Source: Clostridium tertium
GTDB taxonomy: Bacteria > Bacillota > Clostridia > Clostridiales > Clostridiaceae
Direction of reading: 5' to 3'
DNA length: 64,000 nt
Assembly (NCBI RefSeq): GCF_017873245.1
Contig: NZ_JAGGJY010000002.1
Coordinates: 417,361 to 481,360, forward strand
Under the pieces are notes generated by a model. The model was given only the letters and a program-made list of their open reading frames with translations. It was not told the origin of the DNA and searched no databases. Each line of letters opens with the position of its first letter. Position 1 is the first letter of the stretch. Shown piece after piece: positions 55,886 through 64,000 of the stretch. A program made the position numbers and the translations under genes.

Positions 55886-56251
55886 AGATACCCTTCCCCT
55901 TCCTTATTAAGCAAACTAATATCTAAACTTATGATATCATATATTAAAAATGTATCCAAATATATTAATCAAAACATTTCCCTTAACTCTCTTATTTAAA
56001 TTTGTTTTTTACTATAATTCAGCTCATTTAACCTACCACTTTAATTATTATTATAAATTCTTATTTTTTCTCTATGCATTTGTATATTTATACCACAAAC
56101 AAGCTTCCATTACATAATTCAACGAAGGTGAATTATCTCCTTCACTTCTTCACTCTTTCATTTTTTTATTTTTCTAATTAAAAAAGAGTGTTGTATTAAC
56201 TTAATAATACAACACTCTTTTTAAACTATACCCTATAAGTAATTAGGTAAA
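55886..56251. other. 366-base gap between response regulator and reverse rubrerythrin
   Basis: Left part is the presumed promoter of the two-component genes, without clear boxes. Around 56101-56180 lies a copy of the dispersed repeat, with the palindrome TAATTCAACGAAGGTGAATTA. The right edge is the rubrerythrin terminator. No reading frame seen. Confidence 0.65.
56181..56222 (-). terminator. Reverse rubrerythrin terminator
   Basis: Perfect 18-bp stem AAAAAGAGTGTTGTATTA / TAATACAACACTCTTTTT with a 6-base loop; works in both directions by sequence. Confidence 0.92.
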
Positions 56252-56800
56252 TTAGTTTTGTCCGAAATATCTGTCTAATAATCCTTTGAACGCTTGTCCA
56301 TGTCTAGCTTCATCTTTGCACATTTCATGAACTGTGTCATGGATTGCATCTAAGTTTAATTGTTTAGCTAATGTTGCTAAATCTTTCTTTCCTTGGCAAG
56401 CTCCGTGTTCTGCATTTACTCTAGCTTGTAAGTTAGCTTTTGTATCAGCAACAACTACTTCTCCTATTAATTCTGCAAATTTTGCAGCGTGTTCTGCTTC
56501 TTCGAAAGCTATTCTCTTATATGCTTCTGCAACTTCTGGGAATCCTTCTCTATCAGCTTGTCTTGACATTGCTAAGTACATTCCTACTTCTGTACATTCT
56601 CCTACGAAGTTAGCTTGTAATCCTTCCATAACTCTTGGATCTACATCTTTAGCAACTCCTACTCTATGTTCATCTGCCCAAGCTAAGTCTCCTGATTGTT
56701 CCATGAACTTATCAGCACCTACCTTACATACTGGACATACTTCTGGTGCTGTATCCCCTTCATGAACGTATCCACATACTGTACAAACAAATTTTTTCAT
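56252..56800 (-). CDS. Reverse rubrerythrin
   Basis: A 182-residue protein with the rubredoxin-like iron site first (Cys6, Cys9, Cys22, Cys25 in CTVCGY..CPVCK) and the four-helix diiron domain after it ([43 protein letters not shown]). This reversed order marks the clostridial NADH-dependent peroxidase/oxidase that removes hydrogen peroxide and oxygen. AGGAGG lies before the ATG. Codon use is less AT-extreme than in neighbours, suggesting strong expression. A perfect palindrome upstream at 56875-56892 may bind a regulator such as PerR. Confidence 0.95.
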   Translation of the reverse strand: MKKFVCTVCGYVHEGDTAPEVCPVCKVGADKFMEQSGDLAWADEHRVGVAKDVDPRVMEGLQANFVGECTEVGMYLAMSRQADREGFPEVAEAYKRIAFEEAEHAAKFAELIGEVVVADTKANLQARVNAEHGACQGKKDLATLAKQLNLDAIHDTVHEMCKDEARHGQAFKGLLDRYFGQN

Positions 56801-56874
56801 AATCTAAACTCCTCCTCATTTATATCTAATTCAATAATTTATTTTCTATAACTTTTATCAAATCCTTGTGATGC

Positions 56875-56892
56875 TATTATTATATAATAATA
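56875..56892. promoter_or_regulatory. 18-bp palindrome upstream of reverse rubrerythrin
   Basis: TATTATTATATAATAATA is a perfect inverted repeat 75-92 bases before the start. It resembles the AT-only PerR/Fur-type boxes but does not match the TTATAAT-N-ATTATAA consensus exactly, so the assignment is tentative. Confidence 0.4.
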
Positions 56893-57020
56893 ATTATCCA
56901 TTGTAAATAGCTAAATTTACTTTTATGAAAATCTAAAAATAAAATGTACAAATTATACTTTTTTCTATAAACTATTGTATTTAATTAACAATTTAATATA
57001 TAAAAGTTTATTTTATAAAT

Positions 57021-57051
57021 AAAAAGGGAATTTAACAAAAGTTAAATTCCC
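57021..57051 (-). terminator. Terminator of the siderophore transporter operon
   Basis: Perfect 11-bp stem GGGAATTTAAC / GTTAAATTCCC with an AAAA loop; on the minus strand it is followed by TTTTT. Confidence 0.92.
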
Positions 57052-57074
57052 CTTTATTCCATTTATCTATTCTA

Positions 57075-58028
57075 TTATTTTATTCCTAATGCAGCTTCCA
57101 TATCTGAAATTATAGTATCTATTGCCATTATTCCACTTCCACCAACATACCAAGCTTGTGGATTTACATATACTATATGTCCATCTTGATAAGCTTTAGT
57201 TGTCTTTATTAACTCATTTTCTACAGCTTCTTTAACTGATTCCTGAGTTCCAGTTATAGCTCCTCTATCTAAAACGAATAAGTAATCTGGATTCTTTTCT
57301 TTTAAGTATTCAAACGAAATATTTTGTCCATGATTTGATACTTCTATTTCTGTATCTGCTGGAATAAATCCGAACTTGCTATAAACCATATCATATCTTG
57401 ATCCTGTACCATAAACTGATAATGAACCTTCATTAAACATTGTCATTAAAGCTGTTGAGTTATTTTCTTTAACTTTTGCACTTACTGCTTCTAATCTCTT
57501 ATTTATGCTTTCTAATTCAGCTGTAACGCCTTCTTCTTTATTAAATACTTGTCCTAAGATTTTAGCATTATTTTCTGCTGAAGCAAATACATCACTATTA
57601 ACTGTACCTAAATATAATACTGGAGCAATTTTCTTTAAATCTTCATAATAAGACTCTTGTCTTCCTTCTATTATAATTAAATCTGGTTCTGCTGCATTAA
57701 TTTTTTCTAAATCAAATTCTTTTAATGAACCTAAATCAACATATTTGTCATCTTTGTATTTATCTAAATATGATGGTAGTGAGCCTTTTGGTAACGCTAC
57801 TGGCTCAACCCCTAACTTACTCATTATATCTAATGAACCGTAATCTAAAACTACAACATTCTTTGGATTAACAGGAACTTCTACTTCACCTTTTTGATCT
57901 GTAACAACAATTGTTTTATTTTCTTCTTGTGCTGGCTCTTCAGCTGATTTATCACCTGAGGTACACCCTACTACTCCTACTAATAATAACATAACCATAC
58001 TTAATATGATTGCAAGTCTTTTTTTCAT
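57075..58028 (-). CDS. Ferric-siderophore-binding lipoprotein
   Basis: A 317-residue class III substrate-binding protein. Signal peptide with lipobox VVGC; mature protein carries VVLDYGSLDIMSKLGVEPVALPKG, PDLIIIEGRQESYYEDLKKIAPVLYLG and the C-terminal AWYVGGSGIMAIDTIISDME. It resembles the YclQ/CeuE/FatB branch that binds catechol or petrobactin-like siderophores. It is the last gene of a four-gene operon behind a Fur box. GGAGG lies before the ATG. Confidence 0.92.
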   Translation of the reverse strand: MKKRLAIILSMVMLLLVGVVGCTSGDKSAEEPAQEENKTIVVTDQKGEVEVPVNPKNVVVLDYGSLDIMSKLGVEPVALPKGSLPSYLDKYKDDKYVDLGSLKEFDLEKINAAEPDLIIIEGRQESYYEDLKKIAPVLYLGTVNSDVFASAENNAKILGQVFNKEEGVTAELESINKRLEAVSAKVKENNSTALMTMFNEGSLSVYGTGSRYDMVYSKFGFIPADTEIEVSNHGQNISFEYLKEKNPDYLFVLDRGAITGTQESVKEAVENELIKTTKAYQDGHIVYVNPQAWYVGGSGIMAIDTIISDMEAALGIK

Positions 58029-58087
58029 TGAAAAATACCTCCATTTTTTTGTTTTATATAAATTTTATTTTTTACTAACTAATCTTT

Positions 58088-58843
58088 TTAGAAATAAATG
58101 CATATTTTTTGATTGTTTACTTCTCTAATATTGAAATTCATATCATAAAGACAACTTAAGTTATCTTCTGTTATCATTTCTTCTGTCGTAGTATGATTAA
58201 CTAATTTTCCATCTTTTAATGCAACAATATTATCTGAATAACAAGATGCAAAATTTATATCATGAATAACAATTATTATAGTTTTTCCTAAATCATTTAC
58301 CATTTCTCTAAGCATCTTCATCATTTCAGCTGAATGCTTCATATCCAAATTGTTTAATGGCTCATCTAGAAGTATATAATCTGTATCTTGAGCAATTATC
58401 ATTGCTATATATGCTCTTTGTCTTTGTCCACCACTTAACTCATCAATATACTTATCTTGAATGTCAGCAAGCTTCATATAACTTAGTGCATTATCTACAA
58501 GTTTTTCATCTTCTTTTTTTAATTTACCTTCACAATATGGAAATCTTCCAAATGAAACAAGTTCTCTAATAGTTAATCTTATATTTAAATTATTACTTTG
58601 CTTTAATATTGATAATTTTTTTGATAACTCCTTAGAGTCCCACTTTTTTATTTCCTTACCATCTATAATAACTTCTCCTGAATCAGAATCCATAAGTCTT
58701 GATATTATAGATAAAACAGTACTTTTTCCAGCACCATTTGGCCCTATAAACGAGGTTATTTTACCTTCCTCTATGTTAAAAGAAACATCATCTAAAACTT
58801 TCTTACTTCCATAACTCTTACTAATATTTCTTACTTCTATCAT
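58088..58843 (-). CDS. Ferric-siderophore ABC transporter ATPase
   Basis: A 251-residue FecE/YclP-type ATPase with Walker A GPNGAGKST, signature LSGGQRQRAYIAM, Walker B YILLDEPLNNLD and the switch histidine in VIHDINFA. Its start overlaps the stop of the permease gene as ATGA. It powers import through the two permeases upstream. Confidence 0.95.
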   Translation of the reverse strand: MIEVRNISKSYGSKKVLDDVSFNIEEGKITSFIGPNGAGKSTVLSIISRLMDSDSGEVIIDGKEIKKWDSKELSKKLSILKQSNNLNIRLTIRELVSFGRFPYCEGKLKKEDEKLVDNALSYMKLADIQDKYIDELSGGQRQRAYIAMIIAQDTDYILLDEPLNNLDMKHSAEMMKMLREMVNDLGKTIIIVIHDINFASCYSDNIVALKDGKLVNHTTTEEMITEDNLSCLYDMNFNIREVNNQKICIYF

Positions 58844-59793
58844 AGCTTACTCTCCCTTAATAATAGATTTATAAAGTAAATTCCTCCAATAAAGTTAATT
58901 ATTATACTTATAGTTGTATTAAAGTTAAATATTCTTTCCACAAAGAATTGACCTCCAACTAAAGCAATTATACTTATAAGTGTACCAACTATAAGAAGAA
59001 CTGAATGCTTATAAGTTTTAGTTATTTCATAGGTTAAATTAACAACTATTATTCCTAAGAATGTAATAGGTCCAACTAACGCTGTTGACAATGAAACTAA
59101 TATAGCAACAAACGTTAGTATTTTTTTGCTAAATTTATCGTAATCAACACCTAAGTTTATAGCTTGTTCTCTACCTAATGACATAGCATCTAATTTATTA
59201 AAATCTTTATATAAGATAACTGCCATTATTGCTAATATTACAATAGAAATAAGTATTATCTTTGTATTAACTAGACTAAATGAGGCAAATAACTTTGTTT
59301 GAAGTGCATCAAATTCATTTGGATCTATTAAAACCTGCATGAAAGATGATAGACTCCTAAATAATGTTCCAACAACTGTTCCTACTAATAATAAGAAGAA
59401 TATATTATTTCTTCCACTTTTAAGAACTACTTTAAATAGAATCATTGCTAAGACTACCATTAGGGTACCTGATGCTAAAAAGTTAATTGTTTTATTAACC
59501 ATGAATATTGATGTAGATCCAAATATAAAAACCACTATAGTTTGTACTAAATTATATAAAGCATCTAAACCTATAATGCTTGGTGTTATAATTCTATTAT
59601 TAGTTATTGTCTGGAATAATAGCGATGCTACTGAAATTGTTCCTCCTGCTATTAATATACCTAATACTTTTGGAATTCTAAGAGACAAATTAAATCTATA
59701 ATTCTTTGCATTTAATCCCCACACTACAAACAATGTTAGAAAGGTTATTGCAATTATTAGCATTATAATTATTTTTTTCTTATTATTTCTCAT
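58840..59793 (-). CDS. Ferric-siderophore ABC transporter permease, second subunit
   Basis: A 317-residue FecCD-family permease with about nine helices and the ATPase-contact region MSLGREQAINLGVDYDKFSKK. It starts in the TAATG overlap with the preceding permease. It forms a heterodimer with that protein; the resemblance is to YclO. Confidence 0.93.
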   Translation of the reverse strand: MRNNKKKIIIMLIIAITFLTLFVVWGLNAKNYRFNLSLRIPKVLGILIAGGTISVASLLFQTITNNRIITPSIIGLDALYNLVQTIVVFIFGSTSIFMVNKTINFLASGTLMVVLAMILFKVVLKSGRNNIFFLLLVGTVVGTLFRSLSSFMQVLIDPNEFDALQTKLFASFSLVNTKIILISIVILAIMAVILYKDFNKLDAMSLGREQAINLGVDYDKFSKKILTFVAILVSLSTALVGPITFLGIIVVNLTYEITKTYKHSVLLIVGTLISIIALVGGQFFVERIFNFNTTISIIINFIGGIYFINLLLRESKL

Positions 59794-60728
59794 TATTTAT
59801 TCCTCCTAAATATTAAATAAAGGAATATTACAGCTCCAATAACGCCAATTGTTAAATCTATAGGAACTTCATATGGTGCAATTATTAATCTACTTATAAT
59901 ATCACAAGCTAAAACAAAGCTTGCACCTAGTAAAGCCACTATAGGCATGTTATTTTTCAGATTGTCCCCTTTCCATATAGAAACTATATTGGGGATTATT
60001 AATCCTACAAAAGGTATACTCCCTACCGTTATTACAACCAATGATGAAATTAAAGCTACTATTATAACTCCTATGTTAGTAACTCTTTTGTAATTCAATC
60101 CAAGACTTACCGACATTTCCTCTCCCATGCCTGCTAAGGTAAACTTATGTACATATGCAAAAGCTATAATTACTAATGGTATGCTTAAATATAGTATTTC
60201 ATAGTTTCCCTTTAATACTGTTGAAAAACTACCTTGTAAAAATGCTCCCATACTTTGAGTCAAATTGTACTTATATGCAAAAAAATCCGTTATCGATCCT
60301 ATTACATTTCCTAGCATAATTCCTACAAGTGGAATAAAAATTACATTTTTTATTTTTATTTTCTTTAATATCATCATAAACATAAATGTTCCTACTAAAG
60401 AAAATACAAAAGATAAAACCATCTTTTCAAATATATTAGCAGATGTAAATATTATTATAGAAAATAACACTCCAAGTTTTGCAGAATCTACTGTTGCTGC
60501 TGTAGTTGGTGAAATAAATTTATTATTACTTATTTGTTGCATTATTACACCACTTATACTCATACCTACTCCAGCAACTAATATACTTATCAAACGTGGT
60601 AATCTACTTATCATAAGAACCTCGATTTCTGAAGTTCCCATATTAAATATATTTATATTTGATACTCCAACGAATATGGATATTACTGATAGAATAATAG
60701 TAATAGCCAATAAAGATTTTTTAGTCAT
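59793..60728 (-). CDS. Ferric-siderophore ABC transporter permease, first subunit
   Basis: A 311-residue FecCD-family permease with about nine helices; the family segments RLPRLISILVAGVGMSISG and VTVGSIPFVGLIIPNIV are clear. GGGAG lies before the ATG. It is the first gene of the four-gene importer operon and resembles YclN. The operon promoter with its Fur box lies directly upstream. Confidence 0.94.
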   Translation of the reverse strand: MTKKSLLAITIILSVISIFVGVSNINIFNMGTSEIEVLMISRLPRLISILVAGVGMSISGVIMQQISNNKFISPTTAATVDSAKLGVLFSIIIFTSANIFEKMVLSFVFSLVGTFMFMMILKKIKIKNVIFIPLVGIMLGNVIGSITDFFAYKYNLTQSMGAFLQGSFSTVLKGNYEILYLSIPLVIIAFAYVHKFTLAGMGEEMSVSLGLNYKRVTNIGVIIVALISSLVVITVGSIPFVGLIIPNIVSIWKGDNLKNNMPIVALLGASFVLACDIISRLIIAPYEVPIDLTIGVIGAVIFLYLIFRRNK

Positions 60729-60771
60729 ATACTCACTCCCGTTATTTGATAATCTATATCAACTGATTATT

Positions 60772-60801
60772 ATTATAGTTGATAAGGATTATCATTGTCA
60801 A
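60772..60801 (-). promoter_or_regulatory. Promoter of the siderophore transporter operon
   Basis: Perfect TTGACA (60801-60796) and perfect TATAAT (60777-60772) on the minus strand with an 18-base spacer, 44 bases before the first permease gene. The Fur box fills the spacer. Confidence 0.8.
60780..60794. promoter_or_regulatory. Fur box
   Basis: TGATAAGGATTATCA matches the 7-1-7 Fur consensus TGATAAT-N-ATTATCA at 13 of 14 defined positions. It lies between the -35 and -10 boxes of the iron transporter promoter, so Fur with iron would block RNA polymerase directly. Confidence 0.88.
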
Positions 60802-60831
60802 CGCATTTTGGGTAATTTATCTATATTTTTA

Positions 60832-60860
60832 TAAATTAATTAATTAATTAATTAATAATA
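60832..60860. repeat. AATT microsatellite
   Basis: About six tandem copies of AATT/TTAA between the transporter promoter and the relQ terminator. Likely replication slippage. Confidence 0.7.
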
Positions 60861-60910
60861 GCCATATTCTTCATATTTTTTTATATTAATTTATTTTTAA
60901 TATAAAAAAT

Positions 60911-60940
60911 AAGAGTATAATTAATAAAAATCATACTCTT
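60911..60940 (-). terminator. relQ terminator
   Basis: Stem AAGAGTAT / ATACTCTT (60911-60918 with 60933-60940) with a 14-base loop, followed on the minus strand by ATTTTTTATA. Confidence 0.75.
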
Positions 60941-60949
60941 AGCTTAAAT

Positions 60950-61741
60950 TCAATCTCTATATTTATTTACATCCCTTTTTATAGACACCAATAAATTGTT
61001 AAGTTCATATATTTCTCCATCCTCTATTAACTTGTTTAATGAACTTTCATATCTACTTGCTTCCGCAAATTTTCCTAGTGATATAAGAGTTAATATATTA
61101 TGCATAATACTTGAAATTATATCTGATTTTATTTCAAATAGCTTTTGAGCATCCTTAATTTCATCTTTAATATCAAGCATTTGCTCATCTAATTCAAAGG
61201 CTGCATCAGCTGCTTTTTTTAGCTTTTCTCTTACATTATCCGGAAGCTGCTTCTTATATTTATAATTTAATGAGTGCTCTATTGTAGCCCAGAAATTCAT
61301 TGCTAAAGTTCTTATTTGAAACTCAGCTAGTATCTCTTTTTGGCCTTCTGCCATATTTATTGGATATTTAATTATAACATGATAACTTCTATAGCCACTT
61401 TCCTTTACTCCCCTAACATAGTCCTTTTCATAAAGAATTTGCATATCTTTTCTTGCTCTTATTATTTCCACAACTCTATCTATATCATCTACAAATTGAC
61501 ACATTATTCTAATGCCAGCTATATCTTCAATTTCATATTGAAGCCTATCTAAAGGAATTTCAAATTTATTAGCTTTTTCTAGAAGACTAGAAATCTCTTT
61601 TACTCTTCCAGTAACAAATTCTATTGGAGAATATTCATTTTTCTTTCTATATTCCTTTCTAATGCTTCTAAGCTTTACCTTTAGTTCATCAACAGCCTGT
61701 TCATAAGGCATAAAAAAACTTTTCCAATCTTGAATCGCCAT
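60950..61741 (-). CDS. relQ: Small alarmone synthetase (GTP pyrophosphokinase)
   Basis: A 263-residue RelA/SpoT-like synthetase without hydrolase or regulatory domains, the size of RelQ/YjbM. Residues about 45-165 hold the catalytic domain: EFVTGRVKEISSLLEKA, DIAGIRIMCQFVDDI with a metal residue, GVKESGYRSYHVIIKYP, and AEFQIRTLAMNFWATIEHSLNYK. A helical C-terminal tail for tetramer formation follows. It makes (p)ppGpp under wall or nutrient stress. AAGGGTG lies before the ATG. Monocistronic. Confidence 0.93.
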   Translation of the reverse strand: MAIQDWKSFFMPYEQAVDELKVKLRSIRKEYRKKNEYSPIEFVTGRVKEISSLLEKANKFEIPLDRLQYEIEDIAGIRIMCQFVDDIDRVVEIIRARKDMQILYEKDYVRGVKESGYRSYHVIIKYPINMAEGQKEILAEFQIRTLAMNFWATIEHSLNYKYKKQLPDNVREKLKKAADAAFELDEQMLDIKDEIKDAQKLFEIKSDIISSIMHNILTLISLGKFAEASRYESSLNKLIEDGEIYELNNLLVSIKRDVNKYRD

Positions 61742-62104
61742 ATCTTATCACCCTTTTCAAACTTCACCCTAAATATTATATCAAAAATATCAAATTGTGT
61801 AATTAAATTATTAAAGTATATACGATAAAATAAAGATTTTATTGCATATAGATAAAAATGTAGCTAATTAATAACCTTTAATTACAGAATATTTCGCACT
61901 TAATTAATATATATTATTTCTATTTTATTGTGTACTCAAATAATTATATTAACTATTTTATATCATAATACTATTAATTTTGTAGCTTATTATTTAAAAA
62001 TGTATATTTTTAAGTTGCATTTTCCATTTTTGTAAATGTTTTAACTACAAATCTGCTATATTATGCTATAATTAGGTATATGTATAATATAGAGGTGATA
62101 ACTT
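61742..62104. other. 363-base AT-rich gap between divergent genes
   Basis: Expected to hold the relQ promoter on the minus strand and that of the DUF2225 operon on the plus strand. On the plus strand TATAAT at 62067-62072 is a good -10, 33 bases before the start codon, but the -35 is poor. No hairpin or reading frame of note. Confidence 0.6.
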
Positions 62105-62830
62105 ATGATAAACTCTTTAAAGGATGCGAACGCTAAAGATTCAATTAAAAAAGACGATAATGTTAATAAAGCAACTAAAAACTTATTTCTTAAAGGAGTA
62201 ACTTGTCCAGTTTGTAAAAATTCCTTTAGGACACCAACTGTAAAAGTTAATGCCCCTAGGATTACTTCTAGGGATTCTGACTTATTTATAAGATATTCAG
62301 TAGAAAATCCATATTTTTATGAAGTATGGTTATGTCCAAGCTGTGGTTACGCTGCTCTTAAAACAGACTTTAATAAAATTAGAGAATTTCAAATAAAACT
62401 TGTGAAGGATAAAATTACTCCTAAATGGGTTAATCGTGAATATGATACTCCCTTTACTGAAAAAATTGCAATTGAAAGATACAAATTAGCTTTAGTTAAC
62501 TCACTCATTATTGAAAGTAAAAATAGTACAAAAGCTATGATTTGTTTAAAAATTGCTTGGATGTATAGGTTGTTAATGGATGAAATTAATGAAAAAAATT
62601 ATATAAATCAAGCATTAATAGCCTTTAATGATACATTTATAAATGAAAACCTACCAGTGTATGGATTGGATAGATTTTCTATTATGTTCCTAATAGGTGA
62701 ATTACATAGAAGAGTTGGTGAAGATACATCGGCCTTAAGATGGTTTTCTGAAGTCATTACATCTATAGGTGCGCCCCAAAAAGTAAAAGAAATGGCTCGA
62801 GATGGAAAAGATAAAATTAGGAGGTACTAA
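62105..62830 (+). CDS. DUF2225 zinc-ribbon/TPR-like protein
   Basis: A 241-residue cytoplasmic protein of the DUF2225 family. Two CxxC pairs, CPVCKNSF (about residue 38) and CPSCGYAA (about 79), can bind one zinc; the C-terminal half is helical and TPR-like ([25 protein letters not shown]). Function is not established. GAGGTG lies before the ATG. Its last codons form the AGGAGG ribosome site of the next gene, which starts 1 base after its stop, so the two proteins are made together. Confidence 0.85.
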   Translation: MINSLKDANAKDSIKKDDNVNKATKNLFLKGVTCPVCKNSFRTPTVKVNAPRITSRDSDLFIRYSVENPYFYEVWLCPSCGYAALKTDFNKIREFQIKLVKDKITPKWVNREYDTPFTEKIAIERYKLALVNSLIIESKNSTKAMICLKIAWMYRLLMDEINEKNYINQALIAFNDTFINENLPVYGLDRFSIMFLIGELHRRVGEDTSALRWFSEVITSIGAPQKVKEMARDGKDKIRRY

Positions 62831-62831
62831 T

Positions 62832-63806
62832 ATGGGTTTATTTTCTAAATCAAAGAAAAAAAATGTAGCATTGAATGATGTTACTAAAGAAATTTCAGAT
62901 GACTTTATTTCCAATAATATTAATGAAAAAGAAAATACAAATGAGAATTTTAAAAATGAGATGGTTATGTTAAGTGATACTAGCTCTAGTATATCTAATG
63001 CAATTCAAGATGTTAATAACTCATTATCTAACTTAACAACTGCAACTCTTACTCAAGCAGAAGAAATTAATAATGTAAACAATATATTAGCAAACTTTAA
63101 TAATCATATGGAACAATTAGCTTATAACGTTACCAATGTTCAAATTGCTGTTTTAGATACTGATCAAGTTGCAGATGCAGGCTTAAATACATTTACTGAT
63201 TTAGATGAATCATTAAAATCTCTACAACATGCTTTCACAATAGTTAGTTCAACAGTAAACTCTCTTGTATCAAAGCTAGAATCAGTAAATACTATAACAG
63301 ATTCTATAAGCCAAATTGCTAGTCAAACAAATTTACTTTCTTTAAATGCTGCAATAGAAGCTGCAAGAGCAGGGGAAGCTGGTAGAGGATTCTCTGTAGT
63401 TGCTGGCGAAGTAAGAAAACTAGCCGAGAACTCAAAGCAATCAGTTGAAAGTATTACTAAAATATTGGATGATATAAAATCTGATATTCTTGATACTTCT
63501 AAAGCAATGCAAGCAGGTAATTCAGCAATTGATAATCAACAAAAAACTCTTCTTAGCACTAAGAGTAGCTTTACAGACATAAAGTCATCAATAGGTGATT
63601 CAATTCAAGAGATAGATAGTTGTATAGAAAATCTAACTGTAGCTTCTTCTGAAAAAGATAATGTTTTATCTATAATAGAAAGAGTTTCTACGATTTCTCA
63701 AGAGCATTCTGCATTATGTGAAGAAATTGCTGCAAATATGGATCTTCAAACTACAAGTTTAGAAAAGCTTGATGACACTATTTCGTCATTAAATAATCAA
63801 CTTTAG
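62832..63806 (+). CDS. Soluble methyl-accepting-chemotaxis-type signalling protein
   Basis: A 324-residue protein without membrane helices or signal peptide. ATG at 62832 follows AGGAGG. The first 40 residues are charged and variable; the rest is a long helical hairpin with the highly conserved tip [21 protein letters not shown] and [18 protein letters not shown] that contacts CheA and CheW. There is no recognisable sensor domain, so the input may come from a partner, possibly the DUF2225 protein encoded immediately upstream. Confidence 0.92.
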   Translation: MGLFSKSKKKNVALNDVTKEISDDFISNNINEKENTNENFKNEMVMLSDTSSSISNAIQDVNNSLSNLTTATLTQAEEINNVNNILANFNNHMEQLAYNVTNVQIAVLDTDQVADAGLNTFTDLDESLKSLQHAFTIVSSTVNSLVSKLESVNTITDSISQIASQTNLLSLNAAIEAARAGEAGRGFSVVAGEVRKLAENSKQSVESITKILDDIKSDILDTSKAMQAGNSAIDNQQKTLLSTKSSFTDIKSSIGDSIQEIDSCIENLTVASSEKDNVLSIIERVSTISQEHSALCEEIAANMDLQTTSLEKLDDTISSLNNQL

Positions 63807-63877
63807 CAACTAAAAGAATCTATATTTCAATAAATAAATGTTTTAAAAGGGCCTCGCGAAATGGTCATAACCCTATT

Positions 63878-64000
63878 ATGTAGACAATCGACAAAGGGTC
63901 GAGTCCAATCTACATAATGGGGTGATTTTTTATGTCAATAAAGCACAAAGCTTATAGTGCAGAATTTAAAATAAATGCAATTGAAGAATATATAAAAACA
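63878..64000 (+). mobile_element. Left end of an IS3-like insertion sequence, cut by the window edge
   Basis: After the MCP gene the sequence changes to a GC-richer stretch with an outer palindrome TTATGTAGA / TCTACATAA and an inner TCGAC / GTCGA, then a ribosome site and a transposase-like start. A hairpin before the transposase is a common way for insertion sequences to block transcription entering from outside. The exact terminal repeat could not be set; it may begin as early as about 63850. Confidence 0.6.
63932..64000 (+). CDS. IS3-type transposase OrfA, N-terminal fragment
   Basis: Open frame from ATG 63932 (GGGGTG upstream) to the window edge, 23 codons. The N-terminus reads MSIKHKAYSAEFKINAIEEY, like the helix-turn-helix start of IS3-family OrfA proteins (YSAEFK..AV/IE). 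The rest lies outside the window, so completeness and group are unknown. Confidence 0.65.
   Translation, partial: MSIKHKAYSAEFKINAIEEYIKT

Overview
The window is strongly AT-rich, with AT-rich codon use, strong GGAGG-type ribosome binding sites and short intergenic gaps. Reverse rubrerythrin, a phosphotransacetylase/acetate kinase pair, a RelQ-type alarmone synthetase, YesM/YesN-type two-component genes and an LPXTG wall protein all point to an anaerobic low-GC Firmicute, most likely Clostridium sensu stricto. I cannot name the species. No rRNA, tRNA or CRISPR array was seen.

Layout. 1-2.7 kb (+): the end of an arginine operon (argB tail, argD, argF). 3-4.2 kb (+): a secreted coiled-coil/3D-domain wall protein. 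4.3-18.8 kb (-): a large catabolic block with a KAS III-like enzyme, a complete Liv-type ABC importer, a CoA-transferase, two alpha/beta hydrolases, a TetR regulator, an acetoacetyl-CoA reductase-like SDR, thiolase, MaoC hydratase, Pta and AckA. Related GTAA-N4-TTAC palindromes lie before four of its transcription units, so it looks like one TetR-controlled system that imports an organic acid or ester, degrades it to acetyl-CoA and recovers ATP through Pta/AckA. 19-21 kb (-): a nucleoid-associated protein and a HAD phosphatase. 21-29.7 kb (-): a MurNAc operon (murR-type regulator, murQ, murP) ending in a 1,748-residue wall-anchored protein with two nearly identical AmiE/PBP4b-type serine hydrolase units. 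30 kb (+): fba. 31-33.8 kb: a ZIP transporter, a CYTH protein and an HD-GYP protein.

34-45.4 kb (-): the whole shikimate, phenylalanine and tyrosine pathway in two blocks, aroF-aroB-aroA-aroC-pheA and aroE-aroK-aroQ-aroF-tyrA, each with its own DAHP synthase. The pheA block is preceded by a consensus promoter, a 42-codon reading frame packed with Phe/Tyr/Trp codons, and a terminator whose 5' arm can pair instead with the last codons of that frame. This is the layout of a ribosome-mediated phenylalanine attenuator, which would be unusual in Firmicutes and is the most striking find in the window.

45.4-56 kb (-): cardiolipin synthase, then a galactoside system (GH42 beta-galactosidase, sugar ABC transporter, YesM/YesN-like sensor and regulator) with a cre-like site. 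56-61 kb (-): reverse rubrerythrin and a ferric-siderophore ABC transporter whose promoter contains a Fur box. 61-64 kb: relQ, a DUF2225 protein coupled to a soluble chemotaxis-type signalling protein, and the beginning of an IS3-like insertion sequence at the right edge. AT-rich intergenic repeats with related small hairpins recur across the window, mostly inside the aromatic cluster.
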